Positions 41,889-49,901 of a DNA stretch of 64,000 nt are shown piece by piece. The number at the start of each line of letters is the position of its first letter. Position 1 is the first letter of the stretch. Source of the DNA: Arsenicitalea aurantiaca (GTDB lineage: Bacteria > Pseudomonadota > Alphaproteobacteria > Rhizobiales > Devosiaceae); contig NZ_RZNJ01000002.1 in assembly GCF_003994485.1 (NCBI RefSeq), positions 185,255 through 249,254 of the forward strand, given 5' to 3'. The position numbers and the translations under genes are program-made. The notes below the pieces were generated by a model. That model was not told where the DNA came from. It searched no databases and saw only the letters and a list, made by a program, of their open reading frames with translations.

Positions 41889-42275
41889 ATGCCGCTGCCC
41901 GCCGCGGCTGCACTCCTGTCATCGCTCCTGCTCGTCGGCCTTGCGGGGTTTCAGCTTGTCCTTGCGCTCGGCGCGCCATATGGCGCGTGGGCCTGGGGCG
42001 GCAGGCACGAGGGCGCCCTTCCCGAAAGGCTGCGGCTGGGCAGCGCGCTCAGCGCGCCGCTGCTTCTGGGCATGGCGATCATTCTCGGCATCAGGGGCGG
42101 CATTCTCTATCCGCAATGGCAGCTTGCCATGCTCCCCGCCGCCTGGATCGTCTTTCTCTTCCTCATCACCAGTGCGTTTGCCAATCTGCGCTCGGCAAGC
42201 CCGCGTGAAAGACGGACGATGGGACCGCTCTCGCTCGTCCTCGCCGGCCTCGCCCTGATCGTCGCCTGGGGCTGA
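41889..42275 (+). CDS. Small four-helix membrane protein
   Basis: A 128-residue hydrophobic protein with four predicted membrane helices (ALLSSLLLVGLAGFQLVLAL, APLLLGMAIILGI, LPAAWIVFLFLITSAF and GPLSLVLAGLALIVAW). The pattern GAPYGAWAWGGRHEGALPER, RLR recurs in a family of uncharacterised small integral membrane proteins. It starts 2 bases after the DUF192 stop, so translation is coupled. No function can be given. Confidence 0.8.
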   Translation: MPLPAAAALLSSLLLVGLAGFQLVLALGAPYGAWAWGGRHEGALPERLRLGSALSAPLLLGMAIILGIRGGILYPQWQLAMLPAAWIVFLFLITSAFANLRSASPRERRTMGPLSLVLAGLALIVAWG

Positions 42276-42277
42276 AC

Positions 42278-42982
42278 TCAGAGCCGGCGCAGCACCATGC
42301 AGTCGAAGACTGCGAGCAGATGCAGGCTCGCGCCGATGACGACGAACACGTGCCAGAGCGCGTTCTGGAACGGCATGCGCTCCCAGAGGTGGAAGATGAT
42401 GCCGAGCGAATAGACGATGCCCCCGGCAAGCAGCAGCCAGAGCGTGCTTGCGGGCAATGTCTCGGCCAGCGCCTGGAAGACGAGGATGCCGCTCCAGCCG
42501 ATGGCGAGGTAGAGCAGGATCGCGACGCGTCCGAACCGCTGCGGCACGATCAGCTTGAGCGCGATGCCGATCAGCGCCGACCCCCAGACCAGCACCATCA
42601 TCAGTCGGCCGCCCGTCGTCCCCCCGAGAATGGCGAGAAACGGCGTGTAGGAGCCGGCCATGAAAAGAAAGATGGCGGCCTGGTCGAACCGCGCCAGATG
42701 CATTTTGAGCCGCGAGATCGGCGCGAGGTTGAACGCCAACGAAACGCTGAGCAGCACGACGAGCGAACCGACATAGAATGCGAGCGCTGGCACTGCTTCG
42801 GGCGCAGTGTGCGCCGCAGCGAAATAGATCAGCAGCGATCCTGCAACCAGCGCAACGAGAAGCCCGACACCATGCACGATGCCGTCGGCAATCGTCTCGG
42901 CGAGGGTATAGGCGCGCCCGCGGTGCCACCAGCTGCGGTGGGTCGGATGCGCTGAGTGAGGCGTCGGGGTGTCCATGTGCAA
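42278..42982 (-). CDS. Hemolysin III/PAQR family membrane protein
   Basis: A 234-residue protein with seven predicted helices and the HlyIII/PAQR zinc pattern: ETIADGIVHGVGLL with His in the first helix, Ser and Asp in LKMHLARFDQAAIFLFMAGS, and the C-terminal H-x-H pair in ALWHVFVVIGASLH. Relatives are called hemolysin III or YqfA; in bacteria the role is membrane-related and not established. GTTTGCAC precedes the ATG at 42982; the third codon is also ATG. It is convergent with the neighbouring small membrane protein gene. Confidence 0.9.
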   Translation of the reverse strand: MHMDTPTPHSAHPTHRSWWHRGRAYTLAETIADGIVHGVGLLVALVAGSLLIYFAAAHTAPEAVPALAFYVGSLVVLLSVSLAFNLAPISRLKMHLARFDQAAIFLFMAGSYTPFLAILGGTTGGRLMMVLVWGSALIGIALKLIVPQRFGRVAILLYLAIGWSGILVFQALAETLPASTLWLLLAGGIVYSLGIIFHLWERMPFQNALWHVFVVIGASLHLLAVFDCMVLRRL

Positions 42983-43137
42983 ACTCTACCACACGCTTGC
43001 CCGTCGTGGCAGCGGCTTCACCCATACGTCAACGCGGCGGCGAGATGGAGCCCAGCCGATTAAGGTGCGCTTGCGTACAGGAACCGCCCGACCATGGCGC
43101 CGTTATGGCCCCGACCAACAACATGCGGGAGCACCAA

Positions 43138-43626
43138 ATGGCCGAGAAGACCCTGGACGATCTCTTCCTCGATACCCTCAAGGACATCTATTACGCCGAG
43201 CGCCAGATCGTGAAGGCCCTGCCCAAAATGGCCAAGGCCGCTCAGTCTTCCGAGCTCAAAGCCGGGTTCGAGCAGCACCGCGACGAGACGCAGGTGCACA
43301 TCGAACGCCTCGAGCAGGTCTTCGAACTTCTGGGCAAGTCGCCGCGCGGCAAGACCTGCGACGCCATTCTCGGGATCCTCGAGGAAGGCAAGGAGATCAT
43401 GGACGAATACAAGGACACCATCGCGCTCGATGCCGGCCTCGTCGCCGCCGCGCAGGCTGTCGAACATTACGAGATTGCGCGATATGGCACGCTCAAGACC
43501 TGGGCGAACCAGCTGGGGATGAAGGATGCGGAGAAGCTCTTTGATCTGACCCTCGGCGAAGAAAAAGCGACCGACGAGAAGCTTTCGGGCCTTGCTCAGT
43601 CGGATGCCAACGCCAAGGCGGCCTAG
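43138..43626 (+). CDS. DUF892/YciF ferritin-like stress protein
   Basis: A 162-residue four-helix ferritin-like protein of the YciE/YciF group: KTLDDLFLDTLKDIYYAERQ, then ALPKMAKAAQSSELKAGFEQ, HRDETQVHIERLEQVFELLG, and AVEHYEIARYGTLKTWANQL with Glu and His in the places of the diiron ligands. Such genes are usually induced in osmotic or general stress. ATG at 43138 is chosen for the GGGAG site before it; one in-frame ATG lies 15 bases further upstream. A strong terminator follows 29 bases after the stop. Confidence 0.92.
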   Translation: MAEKTLDDLFLDTLKDIYYAERQIVKALPKMAKAAQSSELKAGFEQHRDETQVHIERLEQVFELLGKSPRGKTCDAILGILEEGKEIMDEYKDTIALDAGLVAAAQAVEHYEIARYGTLKTWANQLGMKDAEKLFDLTLGEEKATDEKLSGLAQSDANAKAA

Positions 43627-43655
43627 CCCCCCAGGCTGCCTTGCAGGATCACCTC

Positions 43656-43686
43656 GCGCTGCGGCCGACCGGTCGCAGCGCTTTTT
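43656..43686 (+). terminator. Rho-independent terminator after DUF892 gene
   Basis: GCGCTGCG (43656-43663) pairs with CGCAGCGC (43674-43681), extended by C-C/G-G and a G-T pair inside, closing a GACC loop, then TTTTT (43682-43686). Confidence 0.9.
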
Positions 43687-43759
43687 CGTGGCTGGCCCGG
43701 GCGCTCCGCCATCCTTTGCCCCTGACAATCCGGCCGGTTTGCGCTAAACGAGCCCCGAC

Positions 43760-43835
43760 GGCCTCGTAGCTCAGCGGATAGAGCAGTAGCCTTCTAAGCT
43801 ATTGGTCGGAGGTTCGAGTCCTCCCGAGGTCGCCA
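43760..43835 (+). tRNA. tRNA-Arg (anticodon TCT)
   Basis: A 76-nucleotide cloverleaf. Acceptor stem GGCCTCG pairs with CGAGGTC (one G-T pair), the D arm has AGCTCAGCGGATAGAGC, the anticodon stem GTAGC/GCTAT holds loop CTTCTAA (anticodon TCT), and the T arm reads GGAGGTTCGAGTCCTCC. Discriminator G is followed by encoded CCA. Confidence 0.97.
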
Positions 43836-43930
43836 ACACATAACAAGAGTACTGGCTGCCGACGTGCGTACACTGTAAGCGCCGGTCCACCTTGCGCGTG
43901 CTCGCCTTCCGCTCCGAAGGCAGTGAGCAA

Positions 43931-43952
43931 GCGCCCCGCAGGTGCGGGGCGC
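43931..43952 (-). terminator. Perfect hairpin after the asparaginase remnant
   Basis: GCGCCCCGCA and TGCGGGGCGC form a 10-base-pair stem with a 2-base centre, 7 bases from the stop of the minus-strand remnant. T residues after it are few, so termination strength is uncertain. It may be the old terminator of the asparaginase gene. Confidence 0.55.
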
Positions 43953-43958
43953 TCGGTT

Positions 43959-44344
43959 TCAGTACTCGCTGAAGATGCGCTTCAGCTCTTCTACATCGTC
44001 AGTCACGGTCAGCCCCATCATCAGCAGGATCTGGGCCTTCTGCGGGGTCAGATTGTCGGCGCCGATGAAGGCGCCATTGTCGGTCGGCACTCGGCCGGAG
44101 CTGCCCCGGTTACCGATCACGACGGCAACGCCATCGGCAGCGGCCGCTTCGAGCGCCGGGCCCTGTTCGGCCCGGTGGGGAGATCCGGTGGCGAAGGCCG
44201 CAACGACGATGCCCTCTGCGCCGTCGGCAACCGCGGCCTCGACGAGCGCGCCGCTGGCGCCGACATAGCTGTAGAGAATCTCGACCTGCGGCAGGCTTGC
44301 GGCATCCTCGATGTCTGCAAGGCCGCCGTTCCAGCATGCTGGAT
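43959..44344 (-). pseudogene. L-asparaginase remnant, C-terminal domain only
   Basis: The minus strand encodes about 125 residues that match the C-terminal domain of type II asparaginase: LPQVEILYSYVGASGALVEA, GAEGIVVAAFATGSP, VVIGNRGSSGRVP, GAFIGADNLTPQKAQILLMM and the end VTDDVEELKRIFSEY. There is no N-terminal domain (no TGGTI or TDT catalytic segment) and no plausible start; homology fades near 44340, just upstream of a plus-strand gene. A deletion has removed the first half, so the product cannot be catalytic. The breakpoint is estimated by eye. Confidence 0.8.
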
Positions 44345-44416
44345 TCTCGCCAGTGCGCCGACGGCGCGCAACCGATGCGGTCCTCTGGCGTTACGCTGCC
44401 AGATTTGGAGGGCGAT

Positions 44417-44776
44417 ATGGTCGATCACACTGCCGAGCTCATCGAGAAGTTGCGGCCTTACGGCGAGAACATTGCCGAGTGGCGCGCCTATGTGGAAAAG
44501 CTGCGCCTGCAGGCCGATGAGGCGGTGGCGAGCCGCGAAGTCGATGTCGATGCGCTCGTCGAGACCGAGCAGACCGCCGAGGCCATCTACGACGCCATAT
44601 CTCGCTTCGACAAGCTACTGGCGCAGATCGCCGAGGTCAGCCCGCAAGCCAGCGGCGAACTCGCCGAAGTCGGTGAGGCCCTGCGCCTCGTCCTCCTCGA
44701 AATCACGGAGCTTTCCATCCAGATGTACGCGGCAGGCGAGGGGCCGAGGACCGAGCGCGTTCCGGACGCGATCTAA
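44417..44776 (+). CDS. Uncharacterised helical protein
   Basis: A 119-residue acidic, soluble and almost wholly helical protein, beginning MVDHTAELIEKLRPYGENIA and containing VASREVDVDALVETEQTAEA and LRLVLLEITELSIQMYAAG. I do not recognise the family. ATG at 44417 is backed by GGAGGGCGAT. It lies beside the deletion point of the asparaginase remnant and 88 bases before the DUF3422 gene. Codon use fits the genome, so I take it as real. Coiled-coil pairing is possible. Confidence 0.65.
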   Translation: MVDHTAELIEKLRPYGENIAEWRAYVEKLRLQADEAVASREVDVDALVETEQTAEAIYDAISRFDKLLAQIAEVSPQASGELAEVGEALRLVLLEITELSIQMYAAGEGPRTERVPDAI

Positions 44777-44863
44777 TCTGCCTCAGGCCATGTGACCAAT
44801 TGCCCATTCCTTCGGTCGGACCAGAGGCATAGGCTGGCCGTTTCTGCAGTCTGGCAGCCGGTC

Positions 44864-46126
44864 ATGTCGCCCATTCCCTTTCAAGAACATCCCTATCGCG
44901 AGGCCGTCCTCGAAGAGGTTCATGCCCGGCCCATCGAACTGATCGAGGGGCGCACGCGTGTGCGTCGCCTGGCCTTTGCGTTCCCGACCTCGCCCGAGGC
45001 TCCGGCCCGCATCGTTGAAGCGTTTCTCGGCTGGTGCGGCGCCGTGGGCGTGGCGAAACCCGGTGAGGGCATGCGCCAGCACAGCTATCGCGTCGGCGAG
45101 CGGCAGGTGACATGGGAGCTTCATACCGAATTCGTCACCTTCACCTGGCGCTCCGGCCTCGACGACAAGGACAACTGGCCCGAAGGCATCGGGCTTGAAT
45201 CGGTCGGCGAGGCGCAACTTGTCTGCGCGGTGCGTGTCGACGTGATCGAGGACCTCACGGTTCCAGACCGCATCATCGAAGGTTTCGAATGCCCCAGCCT
45301 CTGCCTTGTCGACGTGGAGGGCGGTGCAGGGCAGGTGGCCACCGACTTCATTCCCGATGCCGATAGCTACACCCGCCTCGAACTTGCGTCGGGCGGGATG
45401 AACACGTTGCGCCGCTCCATCATCGTCCGGCGTCTTCTGGAGATCGAGACCTACCGCACCATGGCCCTGCTCGGGCTGCCGCTTGCCCGGCAAATCTCCC
45501 CGCAGCTGCGCGCGGCCGAGGCCGGCCTCACCGAGGCGGTCGAAGCCATGCCCGAGACCATCAGCACCGACCGCGCGCAGGCCTCGCTCGCGGCGCTCCA
45601 CGCGCTCTCGGTCCGCTCGGGGCAGCTCTCCGATCGTACCGGCTACCGCTTCGCGGCATGCAATGCCTATGGCGACATCCTGAACGCCCGCCTCGACGGC
45701 CTGCACGAGCGTCAGACCGGGCGCGGCTCCACCCTCAGCCGCTATATCGGCAGTCGGGTCGATCCCGCACTCGCAACCTATGCCGCAATCGAAAAGCGTC
45801 AGCGCATGCTCAACGAGAAGATCGAGCGCGCCATTGGTCTCCTCGACGTCCGCATTGGTCTCGACGTCCAGATTCAGAACCGGAACGTGCTCGAAGCGAT
45901 CGCCCAGACCGCTCGCAGCCAGTTTCTCCTCCAGCGCACGGTGGAAGGCCTGTCCGTTATTGCAATTTCGTATTATTTGCTCGGAATTTTAAGCTATCTT
46001 TTCGCCGGTCCGCTCGAGGTCCTGCACGTCTCCAAGACCATGGCGCTCTCGCTCGCAGCCCCGCTCGTCGTCCTCGTCGTCTGGCTAATCGCCCGCTCCG
46101 TAAGACGTACCCATCCGCCCGCGTGA
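44864..46126 (+). CDS. DUF3422 membrane-anchored protein
   Basis: A 420-residue DUF3422 protein. A large soluble part (HPYREAVLEEVHARPIELIE, LHTEFVTFTWRSGLDDKDNW, RLELASGGMNTLRRSIIVRR) leads to a coiled-coil stretch (EAMPETISTDRAQASLAALH, IEKRQRMLNEKIERAIGLLD) and two C-terminal helices (VIAISYYLLGILSYLFAGP and ALSLAAPLVVLVVWLIA). The layout resembles CorA-like proteins in outline, but the GMN signature is not at the expected loop, so ion transport is not claimed. ATG at 44864 is chosen over an upstream in-frame start with no ribosome site. Confidence 0.88.
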   Translation: MSPIPFQEHPYREAVLEEVHARPIELIEGRTRVRRLAFAFPTSPEAPARIVEAFLGWCGAVGVAKPGEGMRQHSYRVGERQVTWELHTEFVTFTWRSGLDDKDNWPEGIGLESVGEAQLVCAVRVDVIEDLTVPDRIIEGFECPSLCLVDVEGGAGQVATDFIPDADSYTRLELASGGMNTLRRSIIVRRLLEIETYRTMALLGLPLARQISPQLRAAEAGLTEAVEAMPETISTDRAQASLAALHALSVRSGQLSDRTGYRFAACNAYGDILNARLDGLHERQTGRGSTLSRYIGSRVDPALATYAAIEKRQRMLNEKIERAIGLLDVRIGLDVQIQNRNVLEAIAQTARSQFLLQRTVEGLSVIAISYYLLGILSYLFAGPLEVLHVSKTMALSLAAPLVVLVVWLIARSVRRTHPPA

Positions 46127-46129
46127 GCT

Positions 46130-46888
46130 TCAGGCCGCATCGTGCTCCATGCCGGTGATCACCCGTTCGACCTCCTCCACCGAACTCGATTTGGGGTCGA
46201 TATTGTCGGCCACCACCGTGCCCATGCGCATCACGACGATCCGGTCAACCACTTGAAAAACATGGTGGATATTGTGCGCGATGAAGATGCAGGAATGGCC
46301 GGAATCACGTGCGCCACGCACAAAGCGCAGCACCCCCTGCGTCTCGGCAACGCCGAGATTGTTGGTGGGTTCGTCGAGGATGATCAGATCGCTGTCGAAG
46401 TGCATCGCCCTGGCGATCGCCACCGCCTGACGCTCACCGCCCGAGAGTGACCCGATAGGGGTGGAGGGCGGTATGTTCTTGGTAATGCCAACCTTTTTCA
46501 AAAGGTCCCGCGCCACCCGATCCATCTCCTCCATGTCCATCCGCCCCAGGAAGCGCGGCCCCTTGATCGGCTCGCGCCCGAGGAACAGGTTCCGCGAGAT
46601 CGAAAGCTGCGTGACGAGCGCGCTGTCCTGGTAGATCGTCTCGATGCCATTGGCGATCGCGTCGGTCGTGCTTTTCATCTGCACCTTCCGCCCGCGAATG
46701 TAGATGTCGCCGCTCGTGCTCGGCACGGCGCCTGACAACACCTTGATAAGCGTGGATTTTCCCGCGCCATTGTCGCCGAGCAGACCCACGATCTCGCCGC
46801 GTCTTACCGTCAGGTTCACATCCCGAAGCGCCTGCACGCGGCCATAGGATTTGTAGATGTGCTCCATGCGCACGAGCTCTTCCATGCC
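46130..46888 (-). CDS. CUT2 sugar ABC transporter ATP-binding protein (FrcA type)
   Basis: A 252-residue ATPase with one nucleotide-binding domain: Walker A GLLGDNGAGKSTLIKVLSGA, Q-loop ETIYQDSALVTQL, signature SLSGGERQAVAIARAM, Walker B LIILDEPTNNLG and switch His in FIAHNIHHVFQ. CUT2 ATPases are usually double-domain; the single-domain form is that of rhizobial FrcA. ATG at 46888 follows GAGGG; the alternative at 46903 overlaps the permease gene. The order binding protein, permease, ATPase is also that of frcBCA. Confidence 0.93.
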   Translation of the reverse strand, partial: GMEELVRMEHIYKSYGRVQALRDVNLTVRRGEIVGLLGDNGAGKSTLIKVLSGAVPSTSGDIYIRGRKVQMKSTTDAIANGIETIYQDSALVTQLSISRNLFLGREPIKGPRFLGRMDMEEMDRVARDLLKKVGITKNIPPSTPIGSLSGGERQAVAIARAMHFDSDLIILDEPTNNLGVAETQGVLRFVRGARDSGHSCIFIAHNIHHVFQVVDRIVVMRMGTVVADNIDPKSSSVEEVERVITGMEHDAA

Positions 46889-46889
46889 C

Positions 46890-47897
46890 TCAGACTCCCG
46901 CATTGTGCCGCCGCTCCAGCCAAGAATGGAGCGCCATCATTCCGAGGATGATCGCGCCGATGAAGATGTTGTAGGCAAGGCCCGGCACGCCGATGAGCAC
47001 GATCCCGTTGCGCATCACCCTGAGGATGAAGATGCCGAGCACCGTGCCGATGATCGTCCCGCGCCCGCCGGCAAGCGCCGTCCCGCCGATCACGACCATC
47101 GCGATGACCTCGAGCTCGTATCCCGTGCCGCTATTTGGGTTTGCCGCCGAGGTCCGGATGGAACTGATCACGCCGGCGAAGGCCGCAAGCATCGAGGACA
47201 GCATGAAGAGCCCGAGCTTGGTGCGCACGACGTTGACGCCGCGGGCCATGGCCGCGTTGGGATTTCCGCCGGCGGCCTGGATCCAATTGCCCGCCTTGGT
47301 GCGGGTAAGGAGATAGTGCAGCAGCACCGCCGCAAGGATGAACCAGAAGAGCGACATATAGAGTCGGAACGGTCCGACCATGAAATCGCCGACCAGCACC
47401 TCGGCAAGCCACTGATCTCCCGCATTCCAGGTGCGCTGGGGAAACCCGCTGGTGATGAAGAGCGCACTGCCGCGCACGACGAGCAGCATGCCAAGCGTGA
47501 CAAGAAAAGAGGGGATCTTCAATCGGGTGACGAAGACGCCGTTGAAGAGCCCGATCCCGGCCGCGATCAGCAGCGCGGCGAGAAACCCCACCTCCAGCGA
47601 TGTCGTGCCCGAGTTGAAGAGCGTCCACATCACGACCGGCGCGAAACCGAAGACCGACCCCACCGACAGATCGAACTCCCCCGAGGTCATCAGCAGCGTC
47701 ATGGCGAGCGCGATGAGCCCCAGTTCCACCGTGAAGGCTAGGGTGTTGGATATGTTGCCTGGTGAGAGGAAAGCGGGATTGATGGCCCAGAAGACGAGGA
47801 TTTCTGCAATCAGCAGGACGAATGGTCCGAACTCCGGCCGGGAGATCATCTGCTGCAGGACGGTGCGATTTTCCACGAAATGATCCCTGGATGACAT
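46890..47897 (-). CDS. CUT2 sugar ABC transporter permease (FrcC/RbsC type)
   Basis: A 335-residue permease with 8-10 predicted helices: FGPFVLLIAEILVFWAINPA, TLAFTVELGLIALAMTLLMT, SGEFDLSVGSVFGF, KIPSFLVTLGMLLVVRGSAL and VIGGTALAGGRGTIIGTVLG, all hallmarks of the RbsC family. ATG at 47897 is preferred over GTG at 47912. It moves a monosaccharide or polyol across the inner membrane, powered by the ATPase next to it. Confidence 0.93.
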   Translation of the reverse strand: MSSRDHFVENRTVLQQMISRPEFGPFVLLIAEILVFWAINPAFLSPGNISNTLAFTVELGLIALAMTLLMTSGEFDLSVGSVFGFAPVVMWTLFNSGTTSLEVGFLAALLIAAGIGLFNGVFVTRLKIPSFLVTLGMLLVVRGSALFITSGFPQRTWNAGDQWLAEVLVGDFMVGPFRLYMSLFWFILAAVLLHYLLTRTKAGNWIQAAGGNPNAAMARGVNVVRTKLGLFMLSSMLAAFAGVISSIRTSAANPNSGTGYELEVIAMVVIGGTALAGGRGTIIGTVLGIFILRVMRNGIVLIGVPGLAYNIFIGAIILGMMALHSWLERRHNAGV

Positions 47898-47935
47898 GGC
47901 GCGGACCGGCACGCGCGCGCGGCCGGGCGAGATGC

Positions 47936-47960
47936 GGCCCGCAGCACTAGGCCGCGGGCC
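47936..47960 (-). repeat. Hairpin between binding-protein and permease genes
   Basis: GGCCCGC (47936-47942) and GCGGGCC (47954-47960) can pair in the gap after the binding-protein stop. There is no T-run. Such hairpins often stabilise the binding-protein message or reduce read-through, giving more binding protein than permease. Confidence 0.45.
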
Positions 47961-47976
47961 GAGCCGGACTGATGAC

Positions 47977-48921
47977 CTATCGGCCGGCCAGAATGTCGTC
48001 GTAGATCTGGGCGGTATCGGCCTCGTAGAGCGCCCCGGTGATCACGTCGAACCCGGGAGGGATGCCGCTCGCAGCCATTGCCGCAATGGAGAGCCCGATA
48101 TAGCTCGTCGCCTGCGGGTCCTGCCACTGGGCCGCGTTGACATAGCCCTCGAGCACCTCCTGGGTGGTGTCGAGCGAATTGCCCCAGCCGACGACGGGGA
48201 TCTCGCCCGGCGCCACGCCGACCTGGTCGAAGACACGTTTGATCGACCCGGTCACGAGGTCGCCCATGCCGATGATGGCATCGATACGGTCGCGATTGGC
48301 CGTCAGATAGTCCGACATGCGGGTGATGATCTCGGCCTGGTCGAGGGTCGCGTCGGTCACCTCCCAGGTGATCCCGAGCGGCTCGAAGACGCTTGCGATG
48401 CCTTCTTCTTCCTGGACGCCATAGGTGGCTCCGGGCACTTCGACGGGCATCCAGACGAAGCTGCCTTCCTCCACATGGCCGTTATCGACCAGATACTGGG
48501 CCCAGTTGCGGCCGAACACCACGTTGTCGCCGCCGACATAGGCGTCAAAGCTTGCCGAGGGATCGGGTGTGTTGATGTTGATGATCGGGATCTCGGCCGC
48601 ATTGGCCTCGCTCGCGACCTCCACGAGGCTCCCCGGATCCGGGCTCGAAGTCACGATACCGTCCGCGCCCGCGGCGATTGCGGCGCGGATGGCCTCCTGG
48701 TGAGATGACACGTCACCGGAATGGAACGAGGTGTTGACCGTGTTGCCCGTGTCTTCCCCCCATTGTTCGGCGCCCTGCAGGAAATAGGTCCATACCGGAT
48801 CGGCCGGCGAACCGTGCGAGACCCAGTAGAACGTCTTGCCGCTCTGGGCCTGCACCGCGCCAAGCGGCAGGGCCAGGGCGAGCACAAGGCCCGCGCCGAG
48901 CAGCTTCAACTTGCCAGACAT
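47977..48921 (-). CDS. CUT2 sugar-binding protein (FrcB/RbsB type)
   Basis: A 314-residue periplasmic protein. The signal peptide runs MSGKLKLLGAGLVLALALPL with cleavage near AVQAQ. The mature part is a type I periplasmic binding fold: KTFYWVSHGSPADPVWTYFL, HSGDVSSHQEAIRAAIAAGA, DGIVTSSPDP, IPIININTPDP and GWGNSLDTTQEVLEGYVNAA. The start follows GGGAGG. Ligand-binding residues suggest a sugar or inositol-like ligand; the divergent Gfo/Idh and epimerase genes suggest oxidative sugar catabolism. Confidence 0.92.
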   Translation of the reverse strand: MSGKLKLLGAGLVLALALPLGAVQAQSGKTFYWVSHGSPADPVWTYFLQGAEQWGEDTGNTVNTSFHSGDVSSHQEAIRAAIAAGADGIVTSSPDPGSLVEVASEANAAEIPIININTPDPSASFDAYVGGDNVVFGRNWAQYLVDNGHVEEGSFVWMPVEVPGATYGVQEEEGIASVFEPLGITWEVTDATLDQAEIITRMSDYLTANRDRIDAIIGMGDLVTGSIKRVFDQVGVAPGEIPVVGWGNSLDTTQEVLEGYVNAAQWQDPQATSYIGLSIAAMAASGIPPGFDVITGALYEADTAQIYDDILAGR

Positions 48922-49045
48922 GAAGTACCTCCCTTTTTTGTCGCCAGCTTTGGGCGACGGACAACTATTGCACCTGTTGGCGAAAAGTTAATACCCAAAA
49001 TCTGCAAGTCGTCGGCGCCGCGCCAACGATCGGAGGCGGCTGCGC

Positions 49046-49075
49046 TTGACACCCGTTCGCCGGCCAAACGATGAT
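49046..49075 (+). promoter_or_regulatory. Predicted promoter of the epimerase-Gfo/Idh operon
   Basis: TTGACA (49046-49051), 18 bases, GATGAT (49070-49075), about 70 bases before the TTG start at 49146. The -35 is perfect and the -10 is a 4 of 6 match. It lies in the 224-base region divergent from the CUT2 transporter; no operator palindrome stood out there. Confidence 0.5.
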
Positions 49076-49145
49076 CGGGGATCACGGTGGCCGATTTCGG
49101 AGGATTGGTCGGCTGAGCCCCCGGACGTGATCGCGGAGGATCGAC

Positions 49146-49901
49146 TTGCATTTATCGTTTCAGCTCTACAGCGCGCGCAACTTCCCGCCGCTGGAGGATG
49201 TGTTCGCTCTGCTCGCGAGGCTCGGCTATCGCCAGGTCGAAGGCTATGGCGGGCTCTACGAAGACCCGGGCACCCTGGCCGCCACCCTTGCGCGGAACGG
49301 TCTGGCCATGCCGACCGGTCATTTCGGGCTCGACATGCTCGAGGATCATTCGCGCGCAATCGCCGCAGCCCGGGCACTCGGGGTGAAGACCCTCTATTGC
49401 CCCGCCGTCCCGCAGCCCCTCTGGAGCCAGCCGGAAGCAGACTGGGTCCGGCTCGCCGAACGGCTCGAGGCGCTATCGGCCATCTATCGCGCCGAAGGGT
49501 TCGGCTTCGGCTGGCATAACCACCATTTCGAGTTCTGGCCGACCGAAAGTGGCCGCCTGCCGATGGACATCCTGCTTCAGGGGGCGCCCTCCATCGAGTG
49601 GGAGATCGATATCGCCTGGGTTGTCAGGGGGGGTGCCGACCCGTTCGACTGGATCGGCCGCTATGGCGATCGCATAACTGCAGCCCATTTCAAGGATCTG
49701 GCGCCTGAGGGTGAAGCTATCGACGAGGATGGATGGGCCGATCCCGGCCATGGCAGGCTTGACTGGCCGGCCCTCAAAGCGGCGCTCGAGAGCCAAGCGA
49801 CAATCGCCCACATGGTTGCCGAGCACGACAATCCGAACGACCTCGGTCGTTTCGCTTCCCGCGCGCTGGCCACTGCCGAGACGCTGGGGGTGCTTCGATG
49901 A
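49146..49901 (+). CDS. Sugar phosphate isomerase/epimerase (TIM barrel)
   Basis: A 251-residue xylose-isomerase-like TIM-barrel protein. It opens LHLSFQLYSARNFPPLEDVF and contains FGLDMLEDHSRAIAAARALG, FGWHNHHFEFWPTESGRLPM, SIEWEIDIAWVVRGGADPFD and ITAAHFKDLAPEGEAIDEDG, with metal-ligand Glu, Asp and His in their family places. TTG at 49146 is the start, with GGAGG 7 bases before it. The stop overlaps the next start (ATGA). Relatives include inosose isomerases and 3-keto-glycoside lyases; the substrate is open. Confidence 0.88.
   Translation: MHLSFQLYSARNFPPLEDVFALLARLGYRQVEGYGGLYEDPGTLAATLARNGLAMPTGHFGLDMLEDHSRAIAAARALGVKTLYCPAVPQPLWSQPEADWVRLAERLEALSAIYRAEGFGFGWHNHHFEFWPTESGRLPMDILLQGAPSIEWEIDIAWVVRGGADPFDWIGRYGDRITAAHFKDLAPEGEAIDEDGWADPGHGRLDWPALKAALESQATIAHMVAEHDNPNDLGRFASRALATAETLGVLR

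Noticed and set aside
44864-46126. CorA-type Mg2+ channel
   Set aside because: Coiled coil and two end helices are similar in outline, but the GMN motif is not in the loop between the helices; the pattern is DUF3422.
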